DNA from: Salinisphaera aquimarina
GTDB taxonomy: Bacteria; Pseudomonadota; Gammaproteobacteria; Nevskiales; Salinisphaeraceae
Assembly: GCF_042643355.1 (NCBI RefSeq)
Contig: NZ_JBHRSS010000001.1
Span: 434,001 to 498,000 of the forward strand
DNA: 64,000 bases
Direction: 5' to 3'
Shown: piece by piece, positions 60,093 through 64,000 of the stretch
How positions within the stretch are numbered: the first letter of the stretch is position 1
How the letters are laid out: the number at the start of each line of letters is the position of its first letter
Position numbers and translations under genes: made by a program
Notes under the pieces: generated by a model
What the model saw: the letters and a program-made list of their open reading frames with translations, nothing else
Databases searched by the model: none
What the model was told of the DNA's origin: nothing

Positions 60093-60236
60093 CGTCTTCT
60101 TTCATCCGGACTATGACCGTCGGCTCTGGAATCGCACCAGATCTGCTGACCTTCGACCGAGACGATCGAAGCGCTCGCGGGCTTGCCGTGAAAAACGGCT
60201 TACCGCCGGTGGGGAGTTACACCCCGCCCTGAAGAC
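60093..60236 (-). promoter_or_regulatory. FMN riboswitch (RFN element)
   Basis: On the minus strand the element begins AGGGCGGGGTGTAACTCCCC, then ACCGGCGGTAAGCC, an inner stem of GCCGTTTTTCACGGC type, AGCCCGCGAG, the GGTCAGCAGATCTGGTG arm, and closes with the CCAGAGCCGACGGTCATAGT and CCGGATGAAAGAAGA boxes. These are the conserved RFN segments in order. It lies 86 bp upstream of ribB. Confidence 0.95.
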
Positions 60237-60361
60237 GGCGCGAGTATAGCCCATCGTGTCTGTATCGAACAGCTATTTCCCGCGTATCGACTCGCCCCTG
60301 TGTCGACGACAGCCGATGCTAGTATCTGCCTCCAACGCCACCGAACGATGAGAGCAGGGCG

Positions 60362-61519
60362 ATGACGCCGAGCCTGGAGACCAAGCTGCCCCGCGTGGGC
60401 ACGACCATTTTCAGTGTGATGAGCCAGCTCGCGCTCGAGCACAATGCGGTGAATCTCGGCCAGGGGTTTCCGGATTTCGCGCCGCCGGCGCGACTGACCC
60501 AGGCGCTGACCCGCGCGATGGCGGATGGGCACAACCAGTATCCGCCCGGCATCGGTCTGCCGGCGCTGCGCGAGCAGATCGCGCACAAGACCGAACGCCT
60601 TTATGGTCGTGCCACGGACGCGGCCACGGAGGTCACGGTGACGTCAGGGGCAACCGAAGCAATTTTCGCGGCCATCGCGGCGGTCGTGCGCGCCGGCGAC
60701 GAGGTCCTCGTGCTCGACCCCGCCTACGACTGCTACGAACCCGCCATCGATCTGCAGAACGCGACCGCCGTGCGCGTGCCGTTGACGCTGCCGGACTTTG
60801 CGGTGGACTGGCAGCGGGTGCGCGACGCGATCACGGCCCGGACGCGCCTGATCATCGTCAACTCGCCGCACAACCCGACCGGCGCGGTGTTCAGCGCGGC
60901 CGATCTCGATGCGCTGGCCGATGCCCTGCGTGACACGAGCGTCTGGGTGCTCGCGGACGAGGTCTACGAACACATGGTCTTCGACGGCGCGGCGCACCAG
61001 AGCGTGGCCCGGCACGCCGAACTGGCCGAGCGCAGCTTCATCGTGAGCTCCTTCGGCAAGACCTATCACTGCACCGGCTGGAAAGTGGGGTATTGCATCG
61101 CGCCCCCCGCGTTGACCGCCGAATTTCGCAAGGTTCATCAGTACCTGACCTTTGCCACCTTCGGCCCGGCGCAGTGGGCGTTCGCGGATATGCTGGCGGC
61201 CGAACCCGAGCATTATCTGCAGTTGCCGGCGTTCTATCAGCACAAGCGGGACGCGTTTCGGGCCATGCTCGCCGAGACCCCGCTCACGCGGCTGGATGTG
61301 CCGGGCGGCTATTTTCAGCTGGTCGACTATTCCGCGGTGCGCGATGTCGACGACGTGACTTTCTGCCAGTGGCTGGTACGCGAAGCGGGTGTGGCTGCGG
61401 TGCCGTTGAGCCCGTTCTTCGAGACCCCGCCGGACACCCGCCTGCTGCGGCTGTGTTTCGCCAAGAATGATGCGACGCTCACGGCCGGCGTCGAGCGCCT
61501 GGCGCAACTGCGGGCATGA
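60362..61519 (+). CDS. methionine aminotransferase-like PLP enzyme (YbdL/KAT type)
   Basis: A 385-aa fold-type I aminotransferase. LGQGFPDF and QYPPGIGLPALREQIA at the N-terminus, VTSGATEAIFAAI, IIVNSPHNPTGAV, LADEVYEHMVFDGAAH, Schiff-base Lys in SSFGKTYHCTGWKVGY, and RLCFAKNDATL at the C-terminus (substrate Arg). Closest to E. coli YbdL, which transaminates methionine with 2-oxo acids, and to kynurenine aminotransferases; substrate not settled. It diverges from the riboswitch-ribB unit and ends at a strong terminator. Confidence 0.87.
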   Translation: MTPSLETKLPRVGTTIFSVMSQLALEHNAVNLGQGFPDFAPPARLTQALTRAMADGHNQYPPGIGLPALREQIAHKTERLYGRATDAATEVTVTSGATEAIFAAIAAVVRAGDEVLVLDPAYDCYEPAIDLQNATAVRVPLTLPDFAVDWQRVRDAITARTRLIIVNSPHNPTGAVFSAADLDALADALRDTSVWVLADEVYEHMVFDGAAHQSVARHAELAERSFIVSSFGKTYHCTGWKVGYCIAPPALTAEFRKVHQYLTFATFGPAQWAFADMLAAEPEHYLQLPAFYQHKRDAFRAMLAETPLTRLDVPGGYFQLVDYSAVRDVDDVTFCQWLVREAGVAAVPLSPFFETPPDTRLLRLCFAKNDATLTAGVERLAQLRA

Positions 61520-61521
61520 AA

Positions 61522-61544
61522 AAGGCCCGGCTATGCCGGGCCTT
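61522..61544. terminator. bidirectional rho-independent terminator
   Basis: AAGGCCCGGC, loop TAT, GCCGGGCCTT, with AAAAA before it on the plus strand. It serves the minus-strand phoX gene well and the aminotransferase partly. Confidence 0.88.
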
Positions 61545-61567
61545 GCAGGTCTGCACCGTGCGTTTTT

Positions 61568-63622
61568 TTACAGGGCGATTTCACCGCCGTCGTCGCGGCT
61601 GATTGCCAGTGTCGCCGAACGCGGCGGCACGCCATCGGTGTAGTCCGGAAAGCGACCGCCCGGATGCTGCACGTTGGCGAACAGCGTCTTGGCATCGGCC
61701 GACAACTCGCTGCCGGTCATCTCGCAGCCCTGCGGGCCGACCAGGAAGCGCTTGAGGCTGGCCTGATTGTCCGGTGTGATGGTGCGATCGCCGGACAGCG
61801 CTGCCGGAATGACGGCCAGCATCTGGTCGTTGGTGGCGTCGGCGACTTCGTTGCCGCCGTTGTCGGTCTGAATCCAGAGCACGCCGCGCCGATCGAACCA
61901 TAGGCCATCGGGGCCGGCGAATTCGTTGTCGGTGGTCAGGCCGGAGCGGTTGATATTGTCGTCGGCGCTGGCCGGGGCACCGAATACGAAGATGTCCCAG
62001 GTGAACGTGGTGGCTGCGGGATCGTTGCCGGCTTCGGTCTGGCGGATGATATGACCGTAGGTGTTGTTGGCGCGCGGGTTGGCGGCATTGACCGCTTCTT
62101 CGCCGTCGCTACCCCGGTCGCTGTTGTTGGTGAGCGTGTAGTACACGTCGCCGCTGATCGGGTCCACGGCGGACCACTCGGGGCGATCCATCGGCGTGGC
62201 GCCGGCCAGATCGGCCGCGATGCGGGTGTTCACCAGCAGTTCGGCCTGGCTGGCGAAGCGGCCGGCCAGTGTCGCGCTCTTGCTGACATCCAGCGGCAGC
62301 CATTTGCCGGTGCCGTCGTCGTCGAAGCGGGCGACATAGAGCGTGCCGCGGTCGAGCATGTCCGGCGCCGGGCTGGCGGCATTCCAGGCGTCTTCGGTGA
62401 CGAACTTGTAGCAGTATTCGCCACGGGCATCGTCGCCCATGTAGAAGGCGATCTGCTTGCCTTCGGTGATCAGGCTCGGCTCGACGCCTTCATGCCGGAA
62501 ACGGCCCATCGCGGTGCGTTTTCTGGGCGTGGACGACGGATCGCCGGGGTCGACTTCGACCACCCAGCCGAAGTTGTTGACTTCATTGCGCCAGTCGTCG
62601 GTCGCGCCCGAGCCGTTGGCGGTGACGTCGAAACGGGCGAACTCGCCGTTGTCTTCGTCGGTCGCGTCATCGGAGACCGCGGCCCAGAAAAAACCGAAGC
62701 CGACGTCGTCGATGCCGTAGCGCGACAGCGCGGGGCTGGTATCGGTGGTGGTGAAATAGCCCTGGATATTTTCCTCGCCGGACAGATAGGTGCCCCAGGG
62801 CGTGAAGCCGCGGCCGCAGTTGTTGAGCGTGCCGCGCGTCGCGGTCCCGTCCGGGCTGTAAGGGGTGACCAGATACTCGGAGCCGGCCACCGGGCCAGAC
62901 ATCGCGATATCCGTCATCGCCGTGATGCGGCGGTTGAAGCTTGACATCTGATGCGCCCAGCGCCCGTTGCCGTCGCGGGCGATCTGCACGACCGACATGC
63001 CGTGTGCCGCCATTTCGCGACGAATCTGCTCGGGGTCGTTGGGCATGCCGTCGCCGTCGACGCTGCGGCCCGCGGGCAGCAGGTTCTCGCGGGTGATGTT
63101 TTCGTGGTTGACGACCAGAATACCCTGATTGGGGCTGTCGTCGGCCTGAAACAGGTACATGCCGTCGTGGTGCATGCCGGTTTGGCCGGCCTGATCGGCC
63201 GCGGTATTGGTGGCCGGGTCGAATGCGGCGGCGCCGGCGACGATGGGCGTCCCCCAGGCCAGCAGGGTGTCCACGCTGTAGCCGTCCGGGACGACCACCT
63301 GATCGGCCAGTGAGCGGGGCACGGAGTCGAACGACAACGTCTGCGAGGAGGCCGGCGGCGTGGTGCCGGTTCCGGCGTTGTGGTCGCCATCGTCGGAGTC
63401 GTTGTTGTCGTCCGAGCAGCCGGCCAGACCTGCGCCTGCAAGAATTGTGGTGGCGGCGAGACCGAGGCCGCCGCGCAATGTGGCGCGTCGGCTCAGGCGC
63501 GATTCCAGCAGTCGCGACATGCTCGGCGAATCGCTCTGCGAGCGCACGGGTTCGTTGCTTTTGACTTCGGCTTCGTCGATCTCGATGCGAGGCAGGCGAA
63601 AGCGCGGACGGTTATGGGTCAT
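61568..63622 (-). CDS. phoX: PhoX family alkaline phosphatase (DUF839)
   Basis: 684 aa; ATG at 63622 with AGGGAG upstream. After about 38 residues comes a Tat signal (SRRATLRGGLGLAATTILAGAGLAGCSDD), which also carries a lipobox-like LAGC. A Ser/Asp linker follows, and then the DUF839 domain: ILVVNHEN, YGTNNNCG-type TLNNCGRGFTPWGTYLSGEEN, FRHEGVEPSL, AFYMGDDARGEYCYKFV, MDRPEWSAVDPISGDVYYTLTNNSD, FAGPDGLWFDRRGVLWIQTD and FLVGPQGCEMTG. PhoX is a Ca-dependent periplasmic phosphatase induced by phosphate starvation. A half-match to a Pho box (CCGTCAT) lies upstream but is not convincing. Confidence 0.9.
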   Translation of the reverse strand: MTHNRPRFRLPRIEIDEAEVKSNEPVRSQSDSPSMSRLLESRLSRRATLRGGLGLAATTILAGAGLAGCSDDNNDSDDGDHNAGTGTTPPASSQTLSFDSVPRSLADQVVVPDGYSVDTLLAWGTPIVAGAAAFDPATNTAADQAGQTGMHHDGMYLFQADDSPNQGILVVNHENITRENLLPAGRSVDGDGMPNDPEQIRREMAAHGMSVVQIARDGNGRWAHQMSSFNRRITAMTDIAMSGPVAGSEYLVTPYSPDGTATRGTLNNCGRGFTPWGTYLSGEENIQGYFTTTDTSPALSRYGIDDVGFGFFWAAVSDDATDEDNGEFARFDVTANGSGATDDWRNEVNNFGWVVEVDPGDPSSTPRKRTAMGRFRHEGVEPSLITEGKQIAFYMGDDARGEYCYKFVTEDAWNAASPAPDMLDRGTLYVARFDDDGTGKWLPLDVSKSATLAGRFASQAELLVNTRIAADLAGATPMDRPEWSAVDPISGDVYYTLTNNSDRGSDGEEAVNAANPRANNTYGHIIRQTEAGNDPAATTFTWDIFVFGAPASADDNINRSGLTTDNEFAGPDGLWFDRRGVLWIQTDNGGNEVADATNDQMLAVIPAALSGDRTITPDNQASLKRFLVGPQGCEMTGSELSADAKTLFANVQHPGGRFPDYTDGVPPRSATLAISRDDGGEIAL

Positions 63623-63888
63623 GAATGGTCTCCCTGGTTCGATTGGTCTATGGCCAACGTTGGCAGCGACAAACCCTAGAGACCCGCTGTTACGAGACGG
63701 TGAAAAACCGACTCATATGACGGTTTTTTATTATTCCTGTTACTTGTTGCGTGCGGTGGAGCGCTGTAAAAAAGCCCCGGCCGGAGCCGGGGCTTCGTCT
63801 GCTTCAGAGAAACATCAACGAACCGGGTCGAAGTGGCGCATCGGTCGCACGATGATCCATTCTCTAGCGGTCGCCGACGTGCCGCACT
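63623..63888. other. intergenic region with two hairpins
   Basis: Upstream of phoX. AAAAACCG/CGGTTTTT (63703-63728, loop ACTCATATGA) followed by TTATTATT is a good terminator-like stem on the plus strand. AAGCCCCGG/CCGGGGCTT (63772-63795) with six A's before it is a rho-independent terminator for the minus-strand gene at the right edge. No gene is seen here. Confidence 0.7.
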
Positions 63889-64000
63889 TTATGTGTCGCT
63901 GCTGGACGCCGGCGCGGCACTGCTCTGTTTGAAGTAGCCATTCGTGCCGGCCGGGAAGAAGCCGCCTTGATTGGCTTCGTCGGCGGTGAGATAGACCACG
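63889..64000 (-). CDS. C-terminus of an unidentified protein (partial)
   Basis: The minus strand is open from the window edge to a TAA at 63891-63889, giving ...VYLTADEANQGGFFPAGTNGYF... and ending ASSSDT. About 36 residues are too few to name the protein. It is followed by the terminator at 63772-63795, which supports its being a real gene end. Gene start lies beyond the window. Confidence 0.6.
   Translation of the reverse strand, partial: VVYLTADEANQGGFFPAGTNGYFKQSSAAPASSSDT

Noticed and set aside
63690..63730. Pho box upstream of phoX
   Set aside because: Only one half-site (CCGTCAT) fits; the second half does not, and the sequence is part of a hairpin.

Overview
The window is GC-rich chromosomal DNA from a heterotrophic gammaproteobacterium. 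Evidence for this is the ftsY-ftsE-ftsX-rpoH block, a P. aeruginosa-like desT/desC/desB set, YqcC and CpdA homologues, an aa3 oxidase operon, and an FMN riboswitch ahead of ribB. The gene content (flavin monooxygenase, diiron proteins, desaturase, PhoX) would suit a marine or saline hydrocarbon- or lipid-using genus such as Salinisphaera. That genus is a guess; no rRNA or tRNA gene is present to settle it.

Layout. 1-7.4 kb: cytochrome c oxidase operon coxB (cut by the window edge), coxA, a 32-aa small protein, coxC, SURF1, a Sco-like protein, ctaA and ctaB, with a reversed DUF2909 gene inside. No ctaG/cox11 is present. 7.4-8.4 kb: yqcC and a lysozyme-like lipoprotein. 8.6-12.8 kb: sulfite reductase cysJI and a DUF2059 protein. 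12.8-16.2 kb: acyl desaturase system with its TetR repressor and a promoter carrying two operators. 16.3-21.4 kb: a large MscK-like channel and OpgD. 21.4-25.2 kb: rpoH (with a sigma-E-type promoter), ftsX, ftsE, ftsY. 25.2-30.1 kb: a DedA-PAP2-LssY fusion, hemL, thiE, thiD. 30.1-30.6 kb: an AT-rich gap holding four DnaA boxes. 30.6-38.3 kb: cpdA, two methyltransferases, a hydroxyacid dehydrogenase, a MarR regulator, and the activated-methyl-cycle genes metF, ahcY and metK.

38.4-41.8 kb holds an SDR, a ferritin-like diiron protein and a Baeyer-Villiger-type monooxygenase. 53.8-59.3 kb holds an SDR, a TetR regulator, two tandem PF10118 diiron proteins, an epoxide-hydrolase-like enzyme and a MerR regulator. 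The two blocks lie 12-20 kb apart, yet the same 18-bp inverted repeat (TGACA-N8-TGTCA, with a shared core) sits upstream of the genes in both. They look like one undescribed regulon for oxidising a hydrophobic substrate, and this is the main finding.

42-47.3 kb is accessory DNA: an orphan PEP-CTERM protein, about 1 kb of low-GC DNA without a recognisable gene, a brnTA toxin-antitoxin pair, an IS3-family element with a shortened slippery A-tract, soxR with a divergent SoxR-box promoter, an FMN reductase, and a 267-bp MITE-like cloverleaf element that has replaced the reductase's C-terminus. 47.5-53.7 kb: arylamine N-acetyltransferase, an AraC/LysE exporter pair, a small secreted protein, a redoxin and an aldehyde dehydrogenase. 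59.4-64 kb: ribB with its riboswitch, a methionine-type aminotransferase, PhoX phosphatase, and the C-terminus of an unidentified gene.
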